The notes under the pieces: model-generated
Database searches by the model: none
What the model was told of the DNA's origin: nothing
What the model saw: only the letters and a program-made list of their open reading frames with translations
Part shown: piece after piece, positions 26,320 to 39,374 of the stretch
How positions within the stretch are numbered: the first letter of the stretch is position 1
How the letters are laid out: each line of letters starts with the position of its first letter
Origin: Fasciolopsis buskii
Lineage: Eukaryota; Platyhelminthes; Trematoda; Plagiorchiida; Fasciolidae
Assembly (NCBI GenBank): GCA_008360955.1
Contig: LUCM01009958.1
Location: 166,748 to 230,747, forward strand
Direction: 5' to 3'
Length of the DNA stretch: 64,000 nucleotides
Program-made: the position numbers and the translations under genes

Positions 26320-29300
26320 TGTCTAATAATTCTCCAAATTACGTGTAACTCGATGAGAAAATAAGCGATGAATGGCGCTCACCATGTTGTTAGAGGCGGA
26401 ACAATGTTGCTAATCTCATGGCCTCCCGTTGTTTATTGATATAGACGAGTAAAAACGAGGCCTTCTTGCATAAAATCAGATTGATTGACAAGATACAGAC
26501 GGTGCACGGTTCTGCACACTTGAACCGATAGCGGATGGGTTTAAAAACATTTTGGACGTTAGTGATATACATATATACTATATATACTATATATATGTAT
26601 GTATATGTACTATTACGAAAAACGTGACCGGCGGCATAAGTGCAGCCCCATTCTGAGTACTGTCACAATGATCAATCCCCGACATACATACAAAGTGCAC
26701 TCTGAATTCACGCTTTCATCACCATCAAAGCTAAAACCGCACGATGCAACAGAAAATGACAAATAGGTCACACTATCTAATAGCATAAATATTCAAATGA
26801 TCGCATACGAAAGAATGTCTAGGGATTGTGATGTCGAGATCACAAAACAAAGAACATCCGTAAAGCGCGGACAGTCTAAGAACGGACGGGTTAAGAATAA
26901 TGTTACGTGATGCCATCCTAATTGGTTTAATTTAGTCAGCACAACCGCACGGTCGCTTTTTGATTTCGGCCAAGTCCAATTTGAGACAAACCGAATTGAA
27001 AATTGCTGATCAAGGGAAAGGGAAGATATTGCCTAAGATTAGATGAGAGCTTATAAACGACCCCGGTGTACGATCTAACACCCTCAATCATCCGAATAGC
27101 AGACCTTATGAGGTTGATTAAAACCATCAGTTTAACAATAGATTAGCTATTATGCTAAACTGGATTAGATGTTAATATTCATTTATATAGTGTACACAGA
27201 TACCACACCACTTAGGAGCTTCCACAGGTAGAAACGAAAAGATCGTGGACGTGAAACGGTGCGATACTCAACAGCACAGCATCGACCGACAGAGTCGAGC
27301 TTTTAAGGGTCATCAAATGTCGGACTTCGAGTAAAGAATTACGAACATTTCGAATATCGAGTGGCAATCAGAAAGATAAAGCATTCGTAGACCGCCCACT
27401 GTCCGTAATTTAAACGTATAAATGTATTCTCAAACTTAGTCCAAAAGTCTACAAAGCCTGTGCTACACACTTTACAATAAGCCCGAGAATGTGTGATCCC
27501 AATGATGTCTTTCCATCGAGACTCCTATCAAAGTTTAGGCATACAAAACATTCAGAAAAGATGTATGGTTGAATATCCACGAGAATTCCATTTTGATCAG
27601 CTCTAAAAACACCATATTTGTAAATGAATCGCATGACAGCCTTGGAGAAACCTTGTTCGGAGGGACACCGGGAACTGCGAATCGGATTGCGAAACCGGTT
27701 ACGTGTACCGTATGTCCAAAAAGTAGGTGCACAATAGGAAACGATTGCTTTGAATCTCGCGTAGAAGAGCAAACAAAAATGAATATTCATATGATTTTCG
27801 TGAGTCTGATAGTGTTTGTAATAGATGTATAAGTATGCGAAATTTCAAACTGTAGATTTTTGAGTTGATCAGATCACCGGCAACCGTCCGCGAACATTTT
27901 GAACACACTGCAAATCTACGCGCACTGCCGATCTTATGCAACTGTACCCAAGCGGTCAACGGCCATCCTTTAGGACGTGCAAATGTCGCGGAATCAAACA
28001 ATCCGAGCACCGATTAATTCTGCTAACCGGGCTTGACAAATGATATACTTCATTGCATATCATTATTGAAAGATGTGAGCAAATCAAGCGATACCATTTG
28101 CAAATAATGAAAGAAGGGAAAAATCATCCAGTTGTTCAACTGCTTGTGTTTCATCGTGTTCTTCGGGAAATATTACCAGATAAATTTGGAATTAATCGTG
28201 ATGGGAATGGAAGTAATCTTAGAAGAAAGCAATCAATTCTTCTGTTCTCCCAAGGTATGATTCCGCTATTCCAGAAATCGGTGACCGTTGTTTAGGAAAT
28301 CCGACCCATTTATCAGATGGTGATACGTCTCTGTAACCGGGGATCTCGTCAGCCTAGTATGTATCACACGCGACAGGACTAAATGACAGCAGTGCCGATC
28401 AGTGAAACGAGATACAGTACATGATGTTCTCATCTTCCCACAGATTTCCACAGCCCGAGTGTTGCACACATCTAGGGGATTATGGGCGCCATGGGGGGTG
28501 GGTGGGTGGGATCAATGCGTGGATGCATCTTTCCTTTCGTTTCACAAGGTGGCAGGCTGATTGACTGATCTGACAGCGAGATGATACCAAATACAATACA
28601 GACCAGTTGCCGGCCACGAACTACTGAGTGCCGATTTCAATCATGTTCTTACACTAGTACTTCGTACCGGATGTTTGTTCTACCGTGTGTGCAAGATTTT
28701 TACTGGCACGGAATCCATTAACTCGCGAGATGATTGGGGTTAGCTCACTTCGGTTTGAACAATGATTACTCGTACTGTGTACGGCAGTTTCGGTTGATGA
28801 AGGGGTCGGGTACGACTCAATCATGGAAAGAAAACCCAATTTCCCAACATAGAAAAGATAAACGAGCTGGTGGATCCGAACTAAGGGAGTACAAGGCGGA
28901 AACGCAGAAATGGCTAATCAGTGCAGTAGAGCAAAAAGTATTGCAAACTACTTGACTGAGTTCCAAAGAGCTAATTGGTTATAAAAATTAAAATTTTGAA
29001 GTTTCATATTCAGTCAATGTAAAAGAGGAAAGGGATGGCAGATTGTCAGCAATTCAGTAGCTAGGCAAAAAGATAATGAATCGCAGGGTTCAATTTTTAG
29101 AACGGGCATTCAATTAAGATAGATTAAGGTAGCTAGGATGTTGCGCGTATGTCCACAAAACGACTGCCCCGTTGTAGGCCGTTACCCGAGACAAGTAATG
29201 GTTGGACGGTAGGTCGAGGTGGTCAGTTAATGACATGGCCGAAAAGCAATGAAAACTTTAACCGGTGAACTTGTTCGTTTTGAGTGAACATAGACTACCG

Positions 29301-31099
29301 CGTTGGGGTCCACGAATTCCTCCAAGGGATGGTTGCAGACGGTGGGTGATGTGACCCAAAGTGGCAGTCAGTGGGGCTCTCGCATACGAACTCTTTTCTC
29401 CTCTGTATAGTAGTGCAACTCACCACCTCGCAGTCGATTCTCGTTTTTTCCCCTTTAGGCAGTTGGTATTGTGCGCTAGCAACCGCAACCGGAGCACGTT
29501 GTTGCAAAGTTAATGACAGTACAAACTGAACCGAACCGAGTTACCATCATCAAATGACCGATAAGATAATTGGATAATGTCAATGTGTTTTTTTTATTTT
29601 GCACCACTCCTACTGACCAATCGGCCGTTGACCAAAGACTACTTTTCGTTTCAAACAGAGTTTGGGCTTAGATAGGTGTCGGACAATTATTTCCGCAGTT
29701 GACAGCATCCGAAGCCTAACTGCTCTTGACACGCGTTATGGAACTCAGTAAACAACTTAGAAGGTAGACTACGTGTCGATCGAGTGGCCTGTTCCTACGA
29801 AGTCTATGACGACTGAATTTGAGATAGTTTCATTCCCTTCATGTTTAAGCCAGTGTGGGTTGTGTTCTTTGATTCGCTTCGATAACAGCCTTGTCGCTCG
29901 ATTTACGTAAATTTAACCGCAGGTGCAACTGAAGTGCTAAATAACTATGGATTAGGTTAGCAAAGGTAGGCTATCATTATTTCTACACGAAAGCATGAGA
30001 AACATCAGATTTTGGTAGTGTTAAAAGTTGCTTATAGTGTGTTACCTGGAGCTCGACTTTACTGATTCGATCTGCAAAAATTTCCCTTTTAAATGTAGTC
30101 TGATAAACACTAGCTTCTTGTCAACTTGTGATATTCCCACACATCAGTCTTTACCATGTTCAAATCTATGACCTAAATTAGAGCGCTAGTGAAATGAACC
30201 CCCGGTCCTGGTCAGCCACGTGGAAAGTTTACGCAAACGGAGCACTGTTGCTAGTGTTCATTCTATGGCATTCCCAACTAAACACCAAGTTTGCATTTTG
30301 AATGAAGATGCGAAACAAAAAAACAGTCCAGTTTTTGTTTGGACTTCAATGCATTTTGTTACCCGGAAAAGCTCCAGCACTAAAGAAGATGGTTATCGTA
30401 GGACTGAAAGAAAGGAATATGTCAACAGTGCACTCACTCACTGTGGAGACCGGGAATGAGAGGAAAACAGACTTGCTTTCAGCAAGATCGAACAGTTTTC
30501 TTTAGTTTCGCAGCTGGATGAAGTTGGAAAAAAACTCAACTCTTAAAGCAGTCAATCAGAAAAAATTTTAAAAAAACAATACGAATGAAAGTAACAACTA
30601 AAAGTCAAAGTTTAGTCAGAATGCAGGTAACTGACGGATAAGCTAGCCCCATCCACCCTTTCTGGCTAGTTGAATAGGACTGTTCCAACAAAACCCCAAT
30701 ATATTCAGCGATGCAATGTGCAAAGTTTCATTGGTCAATATTTCCCCACCACGTGATGCTCTTTAAACTAACGTTATCGTTAACCATGATGATCAACTGA
30801 AAGCTGATCAGTGAGATACAGGTAAACGCAGTAAAACTATGTCTCCATTCACAAACCGCTTCGCCGTGTTTGCAAGACAATTTCTCCGACCAAATTCAAG
30901 GGTCGGGGTTCAAACTCTGGATGCGACGACAGATATATATGCATCATTGATGAACTCTAATGAGAGCGAAACTTGAGTTTGGCGCTACCCGAGTGGAAGG
31001 AGGATCTGAGGTTTTTATTTAGAGAGTGGAATCCGAAAAGAAATTCGGTTTAAACAAAAAATTAAGATACCGGTGGTGATCAGCTGAGCAAAACCCGTT
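26320..31099. other. Intron 3 segment, no gene recognised
   Basis: About 4.8 kb without a supported gene. There is a G-rich run of GGGTG units near 28497-28510 and a box B-like GGGTTCAAACTC near 30907. Open frames of up to 113 codons carry no motif. Confidence 0.45.
26563..26611. repeat. AT-rich simple repeat with TATA/GTAT units
   Basis: Alternating purine-pyrimidine tract of imperfect TA and GTATATAT units. Confidence 0.85.
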
Positions 31100-31860
31100 G
31101 GTGAATTCCTATAATTATCGTCACCCGTAACTTAGGTGGTAGACGGTAATTTGCTGCCGATCGACCAGTGGCCACGACGCCTGTTAAAATCTAATGTCAC
31201 TCCACGTCAGGTTGGATTTCGCGATCCAGAAGGCCAGTATTTGTGGATTGTGCAGTGGCCTCCAAATGCCTCGTGGTCCTGGATGGGTGTCTCAGGTTCC
31301 GAGTTGCCTACTTATCGAGAATGCCTCCCAAAATGCTCTCTAATGACCACGTTTCTCAAACAGCCTCAGTTGAAGAAGTCCTGCCCACTGCCTTCAACTG
31401 GTAGGAGTATTTTTCACAAAAGGGCGGCGAATGTGAATCCCCAGCGCCCTCCACCGGGTTGATTGACCCTTGGTAAGCAGTCTAGGGGAAATAATAAATA
31501 AATCACGGCGGTATAAGAAGTACACGGCTATTTGCACACCAGCGTCTGTGAACGAGGGATGTAAAGGGCACTCAGGATATCTAGCCATCTCAAACCCCAT
31601 CCCATCCTAATGAACTGAGCAATCGCTCACTGGTCCGGACCGAGTTACCTGACCTGCAGATCGTCCAGCTACTTAGTCGGTTAGACCGTTTAGTCAAAGG
31701 TTCGAGGTAGGGTATCATAAGTTAACCCCTTACTTTAGTTTCAGCGACCGGGTGGTGTACAGTCCACAGAGGATCCAGATAGATGGCCGGTGATGAAGGA
31801 ATCAGGACTGTGTGGTAAACTTCTCCTTCCTTGCCCACTCATTGTTTTCGTCCGCTATAA
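31100..31860 (+). repeat. Dispersed repeat, copy 1 of 2 in window
   Basis: About 0.75 kb that aligns over its length, with many substitutions and small indels, to 46140-46880 on the same strand. Shared landmarks in order are 'gaatgcctcccaaaatgc', 'gaagtcctg.ccactg', 'gtcaaaggttcgaggtag' (copy 2: 'gttaaaagttcagggtag'), the 'cgaccgggtggt' block and 'cccactcattgttttc'. A 108-codon frame (31136-31462) runs through it but is broken in the other copy, so I do not call a gene. The element type is unknown; a non-autonomous retroelement is possible. Confidence 0.6.
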
Positions 31861-33132
31861 CTCTGATGGTACGTGACTGGTATTCATTAACATATATATA
31901 TATCGTGCACTGAAGTTCAGAAGCTATGCTCAAACGCTTCCCCCACTGTACTCGTTTTTTGGGCACGTAATGAAAATGGTACACCTCAAGAACAATCCGG
32001 ATGAGAAAAAGTGATGCAAGATAAATTTGAAGCCATCTAGGAGAAGAGATAATCGAAGTGAGTAGTGGGATCTCTGAACACTTTCTGTGCACAACTGGTT
32101 GAACTACATGCCAATTTTACAACTGCTGCTCCATACCCCACACTAATAACGGTTCTTGGTCTGTGCAGGGTCCCCGTCGTGAGGTTAAGTGCCGGACCAC
32201 AGTAATCATGTCGTGCGTCAGAATAAATTGAAAGGTAAGACATTTTGAACATAGAACAACTGAAACCGTTGGGCCCAACTACCAAGCTATTCTGATGATT
32301 TAGACTGCACAGAAATGGGCACTACTTTCCAAAACTTTTCCTGGTTACCTTAGATCCGCGTGCCTAGATTACGACCAACTCGCTATGTGGAAGCAATCAG
32401 TGTGTTTCTATGGGTGCGGTAAACAGACATCAACGTCAAGAACTAGCAGGGAGCCGGAACCCCGTATTGGTCGCTAACATACCTGTCTTTGTCAACAGGG
32501 CTACGATAAAGGTGCTCAAAAAATCAATAGAAATGAATGCATTCTTCATAAACTTCAGAGGGAGAGCACAATACACATCTTCAGATGCGATCACCGCCTC
32601 ACCTTCAAAACCGACCTAGTCCACATAAACAATCACGCCGTCAATGACAATCGCATCATTTCGCTCTATATGGAATGAATCAAGAGAGCCCTAAGAATAC
32701 GCGAACAAACGCGTGATGATGACTGCCATTAGAAAAGAATCAACCCATGATTGAGTCGGTTCAAGTGTGTGTGATGCATCGACATGAAAGTATTCGTGAA
32801 GAGCAGCCTTTTTCAACGAACTCTAACTATAAAATTATCTTCGCACTTTATATTGAGACACATATGCATACAAACATCACGATGCGCATAGTACTGAAAA
32901 CCAACTAGAATGAGAAACTGAAGAAAATCGTATAGTTTAATACTGATATCGATCCTGGGCAACTTGTTTCCAGCTGATCCGAGCGAAACTCACACTTGTT
33001 CCAACCGGCTCCGACTGAAATGGTTTCTGCCGGTTGGCAGTTGGCTTCGTCATTTCCAACAAAGGAGACGTAGAAAAGCAGCAGAGTTGTGTGGAAAATA
33101 GCTTGACGAGTGAAAAATAATTAATATTGCAA

Positions 33133-33150
33133 TGTGTGTGTGTGTGTGTG
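33133..33150. repeat. (TG)9 microsatellite
   Basis: Nine perfect TG units, followed by CGCAG. Confidence 0.9.
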
Positions 33151-34081
33151 CGCAGTGGGTATCGTATTTATCTGATGCACAACCACTTCGAGGTGTCTGA
33201 ATCGAGTCATCTAGAGAGATTCAACACACACAGAGGTGAGCAGGGAATACAAATGACTCGACCAAAACAAAGTAAGAAACAAATACGCCGAATCAGGACG
33301 GGAGGGAGACAAGAGGGTAGCAGAGTAACCTAGTAAAGATTATATCACTCATTTGCGGAGCTTTTGAGGTTGGGATAAAGTGATGATGGACGACAAACTA
33401 ATGAACACGTAGGGACAGCAAAAAGAACGGTATTAGTGCCCCGGACCACAGTTTCAAGCATCCAAACAGAAAGATTATGTGTGCTTGTACACACGAGAAC
33501 GATAGACGAACAAATAAATGAAAAGTGAAAAGAACTATGTCAAAGTTTGGCGAGAACTTCGAACCAGTTGGAACTCAAGTGAATTAGTCATCGAGACGAC
33601 CGAATACATCACTACCATAAATCGGATCCAACTAGAAGAGAGAAGAAACTACACAAAGACAGCACGGCATGACCGGGAAACTGAAAACGATTTATCTGTT
33701 ACCTTGAAGCCAAGAAGAAATGTAGATGAGAAATCCATCGTAACTTGGAAACCACACCGGATTTAGACCTGGTGGCATGTTAAACAAACATGGTTACCAG
33801 AAGCGCACGTCGGTTGTGCAGATTTTTTCCGTTTCCTTTAGGATATGATAGCCTCAAGTGGTCCGTGCATTGGTGGAAGAACCACGAACTTAACGGTGAC
33901 ATATGAGTTAAAACCCTATATAGGTCACCATAAGGTAGGCCGGAAATTACAAACCAGGTAACGACCAATGACCGACGGCGAGATTGGTAAGATAACCTGT
34001 TTCTCGAACGGTGTGAAAAGGAGGTCGACCAAGAAACAATGAGAGATTAAAGATAGGCCAGCTTCCAGTTCGATTTTGGTC

Positions 34082-34200
34082 ATTATCATTATCATTATCA
34101 TTCAGCGTGAGACAACAAGGCAAGCCCTACTGACCGGTGCCTTCCCCCAGAGTTACATGTTTCTGTAGGAGTGAATATGCAAGAGGAGTAAAGAGCGGTA
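34082..34200 (-). mobile_element. LINE (RTE-like) 3' terminus with ATAATG tail
   Basis: On the minus strand this gives the same 3' end as 18522 and 53930: a 'gcttgccttgttgt' block, then 'cacgctgaatg', then several ATAATG units at 34082-34102. It is severely 5' truncated (about 120 bases). Because it ends in the same place as the other copies, it helps fix the true 3' end of the family. Confidence 0.75.
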
Positions 34201-34499
34201 GGTACTAATGACCAAATTGCAATATCATCCGTCTCTAACTGACTGAGTGCAATTTTGTGAATAAATTGTCGCACCTGTACGTGACGTACTGTATGAGGAG
34301 AGTAAGAGGTCAATAAAATCGAGACCTGAAAAAACACCGCCACCGTCGGCAGTTCAACAGGTGTGATAATTTAAGACCAGTTACCACAGCGATGGAAGCT
34401 ACGGTTGTGGAAATAAAAATAACCGCGATGGGACATTGTTTAAAGCAACCGAACCTCCGAGATGAAAGTTTATTACCGTTAGATCGAATATTCAAACCG

Positions 34500-34985
34500 T
34501 GAGGTCAACTTTTGCCTCTGATAAATACTAGAAACTCGTCAGAAACTGTTAGCATACGATGTCTAGCGACATCAGGAGCCATGGTTGTAAAATTACCCCA
34601 TATTCTCAAAAACGATGGGTCAAATTATTCCCAGAATGGGTTCGTGTGCCATAGAAACAGAGAACGCATTAGTGCCAAACAGCAAGAGCTGAACGCATCA
34701 AGAACCAGTTTAGCTGGCCGTACACCAACGTAGCTAGCCCGACATCCGTAGCTGAGAATCCTTGGGAGGTGTCTCTTTACCACCCAACCGAAAATGAAGT
34801 AGAGTCCAATATTCGACTTCTGAATAGGGAAAAAGCAGCCGGTCTCGACGAACCTCCGCCTAGTTCTTCTTAAAGTGGGTGGAAAAGCCCTGGTGAAATC
34901 CCTTACCCCATGATTCGCGATATCTGGAAGGAGGAATGTACTCCGTTATCGCGAGAGCACACGAAGTGACTGTAGCAAGCATTTA
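34500..34985 (+). mobile_element. LINE (RTE-like) linker fragment
   Basis: The plus-strand translation (several frames) gives a degenerate linker and then EVESNIRLLNREKAAGLDE at about 34795-34851. That matches the 'EV...LLKRNKAAGPDGLPP' block in front of RTE-like reverse transcriptases. A GGKALVKSL segment corresponding to the next conserved block follows. The fragment ends near 34985, next to a tRNA-like sequence at 35089. It faces opposite to the LINE tail at 34082-34200, so the two are separate insertions. Confidence 0.6.
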
Positions 34986-35040
34986 TTTTCTTTTATGTTT
35001 TACTTCCTTTATTACTGAAATAACAAATTGTATATTATTC

Positions 35041-35165
35041 GTCAGAAAGGGGGGCGGCCAACAGATGGCTGCCAAGTGGGGAAGTTGACCGGCGGTCGGA
35101 GAATTCGAACCCGCTACCTTCACATCCAAACGCCAAGACCTGATCTGCTTGGCCACCGCCGGACT
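35041..35165 (-). repeat. tRNA-derived SINE or tRNA pseudogene
   Basis: On the minus strand 35162-35089 is 74 bases long and starts CCGGCGG and ends CCGCCGG, a perfect 7-bp acceptor stem. It continues TGGCCAAGCAGATCAGG, which resembles box A and the D arm of tRNA-Leu or tRNA-Ser, and contains GGGTTCGAATTC, a box B match. The anticodon stem and the T stem do not pair well, and no CCA or long variable arm is clear. I therefore read it as a tRNA-derived SINE or pseudogene, not a working tRNA. The tail from 35088 to 35041 (cccacttggcagcc...) would be the SINE body. Confidence 0.6.
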
Positions 35166-36575
35166 AGTTTAATTCCGATATTTACTAAGGTCTAAGCTTC
35201 GATAATGCTGCATCGTTTGACACCGGTTCGCGAGAGCAACATCCGATTTCGTCTAGGTCGAGGTTGCATCGAGTGGACATTTGTTATTTGACATTTACTC
35301 AAAACGAACCATACAACCCGCCGCTCTACAATCGTAATAATTCTCGACTTGAAAGGCGCGTTCTCGTGTGTACACCATGATTTGTACTGTTAATTTTACT
35401 TTTTTACTACTGGATCAAGTATAAGTCCAATTAAAAAGTAAGCGTGATTTTCAGTTAGATTTCGCGCAAGGAAAAGTTCTGTACACTAGCTGTCTTTGCT
35501 CTTAGAGGTTCTTCTAGCCGTCATACAATCAAGTTCGGTTTGTAGGACAGAAGCCTGTTGACGCAAGGTTTCCCGCGGTTCCTTGGGAGCTTGTTCGATA
35601 CTAGGGGGATCGATGCAACTCCGATTTCTTTCGAGGTAACTGAATCGGGAAGCAGATCTCCTTCGTCAAGTCAGGAGGCCGTATCTGCCACGGTTACTTT
35701 CAATCTAGTTTGACCAATTTATTGATCAATTTGCAGGGAAGTGGCTGCTGATGCATGTTTAAGTTTCCTACAGACAGGCAGGAGTTGGTTAAGCGACGAA
35801 GACAAGAAATGGAAGATCCCTGGGAAATAGCGCAGTCTATCGAAGATGCTATGCTCACCAGGTACCCCTAATAGCCATGTGTCAAACCATCTGGACCACT
35901 CCGACTAGTTGAAGCCAAGCTCTAACCTAGCCCGATAGTGACAGCTTTTACGTGACTCATTGAATTACCGAAACTGAAAGATTGTGCTCGACTAACGATC
36001 TGTTTCGCTTCCGCTTTTCTAGTTTATATAACGATTAACCGTGCATCAACGTTGTCTGGTTTCGATACCCCCACTTACCAACACCCACTCAAAAGATAAT
36101 AGAAGAGTGAGAAATGGTGAAAAATTATCTCAAAAGTAATAAGTTGAACAATTATATAAAACAGGAAAGATTTCGAAAGCACGAACCCAATTGACCGCTC
36201 CATTGAGCTACCTTACTTATTGTCTCCAAACATGAACTAGTCTAATGATTAAGGTTTTCATATATTTTTGTCATACCATCGACTGTTCACCTGGACCCAT
36301 CTAACTATTATCTGTCTCAGAGAACAGCGTACAACAAGACAGTTATTCTGTAGACATGCGCAAGTCATGTCTCAACCACCTTGACCTCGTACTAATTGAA
36401 CCATATCGATTAGTAACTGAATTCTAAACTCCGAATTACTGAGAGGATTCTCGTTCCATATTCTACCAATACTACGAAGACAACGGTGTTCAAACACCGA
36501 ATTTCCTCGAACATCTTTATCTGTTTTGTTTACGATTAGATGAACGTGAATGAGGCAAACCACGATATCACTTAC

Positions 36576-36752
36576 CACTCCTTTCAGGCTGTTACATTCG
36601 CGTCGAACTGCTTCTCGTTCGGATTCGATTAAACTGAGCTGATCGGTCAATGCACGATGCTTGTCATCTGCCAGTCGTTTGACCTCATCCAACAGCTCCG
36701 CTTGTCGGCGTTCCACCAGAGCGATGATTTCAGCAAACCGTGAATTGATTGC
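36576..36752 (-). CDS. TRIM gene exon 3: central coiled coil
   Basis: Fifty-nine codons (residues 244-302), bounded by a ctacatcag acceptor and a perfect gtaagt donor, phase 0 at both ends. The product is almost wholly charged helix (INSRFAEIIALVERRQAELL, then a Lys/Glu/Arg-rich stretch to NSLKGV), with hydrophobic residues at heptad spacing. This is the B-box C-terminal coiled coil through which TRIM proteins dimerise. The open frame runs on both sides into intron sequence, so the splice signals and the change in composition set the limits. It lies 3.8 kb from exon 2 and 30.7 kb from exon 4. The intron towards exon 2 contains a gypsy retrotransposon remnant in the same orientation as the gene. 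Confidence 0.85.
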
Positions 36753-37849
36753 CTGATGTAGAAAAATAAAATTTGACCAGTATACACGTATATATGCACC
36801 TGATAAACTGGGCTGATGCCCATCAAAGTGGAGATAACCCTTCGGTCTCACTGAATCGGCAAAAATAACCACCATGTACCAGGATACCACTGCAGAACAC
36901 ATTGTGAACAGCGAAACAAGGTCATGAATTCTCGTATCAATATCAGAAAAATGAGTGACGGCAATAAACAGCAGGAAAAAGGCCATGTTCGTCACTCGGT
37001 ACAAGTGGCTGAACATTCCCTTTTGCCAGTCTGAAGTCCTTCATATTCGATAGTCAAAAGCATACGGGAATTTTATCAAGAGTATATACAGAATGCAAAC
37101 GGCAGCCTTCCGTAAATAGCAATCGTGTACATAACGGAACCAGTAAGCATGAACCGGTTCGTTCGTTCTCGGGATACAAAAACAGAAGACGTGGATACGA
37201 TCAGTGAGAAATGTGATGCCTGTTTTGCACATGCAATAACAATACATGAATACAGGTAGGTTATGCACAGGGAATTCGAATAGAAATAAATGAGAAAAAG
37301 TTTTCTTTTCACCCTAAACATTGTGGCGTTTTTCGTCCATTTTGTTTTTTAGGGAGCACAGGAATTCCGATAGCCGCACGGCATTCACACCGAATTCAGT
37401 TCTGACCTGCATCGTTCGGGGTATCCAACCAATGATAAAACTCATTTCACTGGCCGAAACCGATGCTAAAGCCAACGCCAGATTACGCATACCTGAAGGC
37501 CAAGCCATAGTCTGACACCACCATATCGACTCTTTCAGCTTTGCCCAGGGCGTAGAAAAATAGAGCATGAAGAGACAAACGATGAGTGGTTTGTCATATA
37601 CTATCTTCAGTTACTTTTAGTACAGCCTCAGTTTTATAGTCATCAATCTTATACCGGGTTTTCGATAACTCTGGTTGCTATCTCTCAGAAATAACCACTT
37701 AGAAGCTATGTAGAGGAATTGATTAAAAAATTCAGACTAACTACAAGAAGCATAAAATACCTGATGACCAATTCCAAATCTAAGTATGTCAATCACTAGC
37801 ATGAAACCATATCATCCAGTGTCTTTCAATGTGAACTGTAGACCAGGAA

Positions 37850-38200
37850 ACGGTACGGGAACCAAGATTCTATGGTCCCTAAGACGCTTTACCTCCTGGT
37901 ACAAAAGGAGTAAGGCCGCATACGGTACTGGGCGTTTCAGACGGAAAACGGACTGACTGCTTTCCCTTAACTTTAGAGTGGCTTGTTATTCGGTGCAGCA
38001 ACCAATACTTTCCTGAAAGACTGCGCGGAACTGCTTCACAAGTGCATCTGTGCCCTGCTGGGGCGTGTGAAAGCGTCGGCAGAATGTGTCAATCGGCAAG
38101 TTGCTGAGGCCCAATTCCTCCAGCCAGTCAGCAGCGAGCATGTTGACATCGGATTTTGCTAGTCAGCATAGTGTCGAGATGAGTTTGCCGTTATAATTGA
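37850..38200 (-). pseudogene. gypsy pol N-terminal pseudogene
   Basis: The minus-strand translation gives KSDVNMLAADWLEELGLSNL, then LVKQFRAVFQES. After a stop it continues VFRLKRPVPYAALLLLYQEV and a RDHRILVPV segment. This is the stretch that connects the protease to the reverse transcriptase fingers in gypsy Pol. The similarity ends near 37850, before the catalytic YxDD region. Confidence 0.7.
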
Positions 38201-38257
38201 CGGAACACTGGAGCTGCCCACTTAACCCCAAAGCACCACTACAGGTACTTGTAGCCG

Positions 38258-38536
38258 TCATTTATGTGGGTTAGATGGGCGGCTGATCGATGTCGTTGAA
38301 GCTGAGCTGGATATGATGGATATGTCTGAAGCAATGTTCAGCTGAAGTCGGACTGTATGATTGTTTATGTAGACTGTGACAAACTTTCCGCGATCGGGGG
38401 CATTTAAACGACTGGCTGCAATAAGGCAGAATGAGTGGACACTTGCGTGGTCCTTAACTGGCTTTAGCTTGACTGGACTGCAACGAGCCGGTCGTGGGAA
38501 TTTCTTGGCCTGGCAGAAATATTCTTTGTAGCCCAC
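38258..38536 (-). pseudogene. gypsy aspartic protease pseudogene
   Basis: The frame contains GKFVTVYINNHTVRLQLNIA followed directly by SDISIIS. The retroviral-type protease motif would be L-D-[ST]-[AG]; here the catalytic Asp is Asn and the Thr is Ile. The start of the frame overlaps the zinc-knuckle end of gag. The family enzyme cleaves the Gag-Pol polyprotein; this copy is inactive by both the substitution and the surrounding breaks. Confidence 0.7.
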
Positions 38537-38663
38537 AAGGCGTCATTGTTTGCACTGATGTGTGCAGAACGGGGAAAATTTGTGGAAATGCCAGGCTCCA
38601 CGGTACCGGCTTGGACTGTTGACATGCGTACGATCGCTGAGTAGACATGGATGGCCTGAGAGC

Positions 38664-39374
38664 TTAGATCGTGTTAACATTGTGGCCTGATCTGTTCTGC
38701 TTCTGGATCATGGCTGTGTCGTGTTTCAGATTAATTGAGTTTTCGCACTCATCCACGTGTTGTTCTAGTGTTGTATCTGATTGTTGCTCGATTTTGGCTA
38801 ACAAGCGGGTAGGTAAGTCGGAATGGGTTTGCGATTGAAGTCCACAAATGAAGATTAGACACCGGAAATGGTTTTTTGTTGGGGAACCCAGCTTGTGCAC
38901 TCATAATCGGCAACTCCTGTCTATGTCACCAGGTCGTCAGTATCGCGTTTAACAAGTTTTAGATATTGATATCGAGTACTGTAAACAACGAAAATGGATC
39001 ACCAAAAATTTTCCTGAGTCCGAATAGTCTGATTAAATGTTCGATCTGATGGTTCATCCGGCAAAAATGAAATTAGCATACCGCATATGTTCTACAGGCC
39101 CAGGTGTTCGCAGAGGTAAACGCACGCTGATTTTCTCGTCTTTATTCGCCACGTCGACAATGAACATACCCTCGTAGCGCTTGAACCAGAATTCGAATGT
39201 AACACCGGACTGTGGGTCGTGTAAGAAGTTAGTCACTGACCGAAGTAGCATGTCTGATGAAATCTCGGGACTGCTAGATATTGTGGTCAAGTTCCCGGCT
39301 CGGTGAGTGAGGGTCTCCGTCAGCTTGAGCTGTGTCTGAAACATTCTTCCCATTTTTGCACCCACGGCCATCAT
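38664..39374 (-). pseudogene. gypsy gag pseudogene
   Basis: The first part is open: TFEFWFKRYEGMFIVDVANK, then a VRLPLRTPGPVEHMRYANFI segment, the central helical pattern of trematode gypsy Gag (W-F-x-R-x-E-x-x-F, then V-R-L-L-L-R-x-L, then Y-A-x-x-I-L). After a stop near 39054 the similarity continues in shifted frames through a 'sdrtf' segment and a KLVKRDTDDLVT segment. It ends in FICGLQSQTHSDLPTRLLAK and a helix near 38730. Gag packages the element RNA. This copy cannot make a full product. Confidence 0.7.

Noticed and set aside
28497..28512. G-rich run (ggggggtgggtgggtggg-like) as a G-quadruplex or regulatory site
   Set aside because: Short and deep in an intron or intergenic stretch, with nothing around it to support a function.
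32410..32760. Possible Penelope-like fragment on the plus strand
   Set aside because: Only a loose LRIREQ-type resemblance to a nuclease C-terminus; no Y-I-G core and frames do not connect.
39054..39374. Candidate TRIM exon between exons 2 and 3
   Set aside because: It lies in the right order and strand, but the product is a gypsy Gag segment followed by more Gag, protease and Pol sequence, and exon 2 joins exon 3 cleanly without it.
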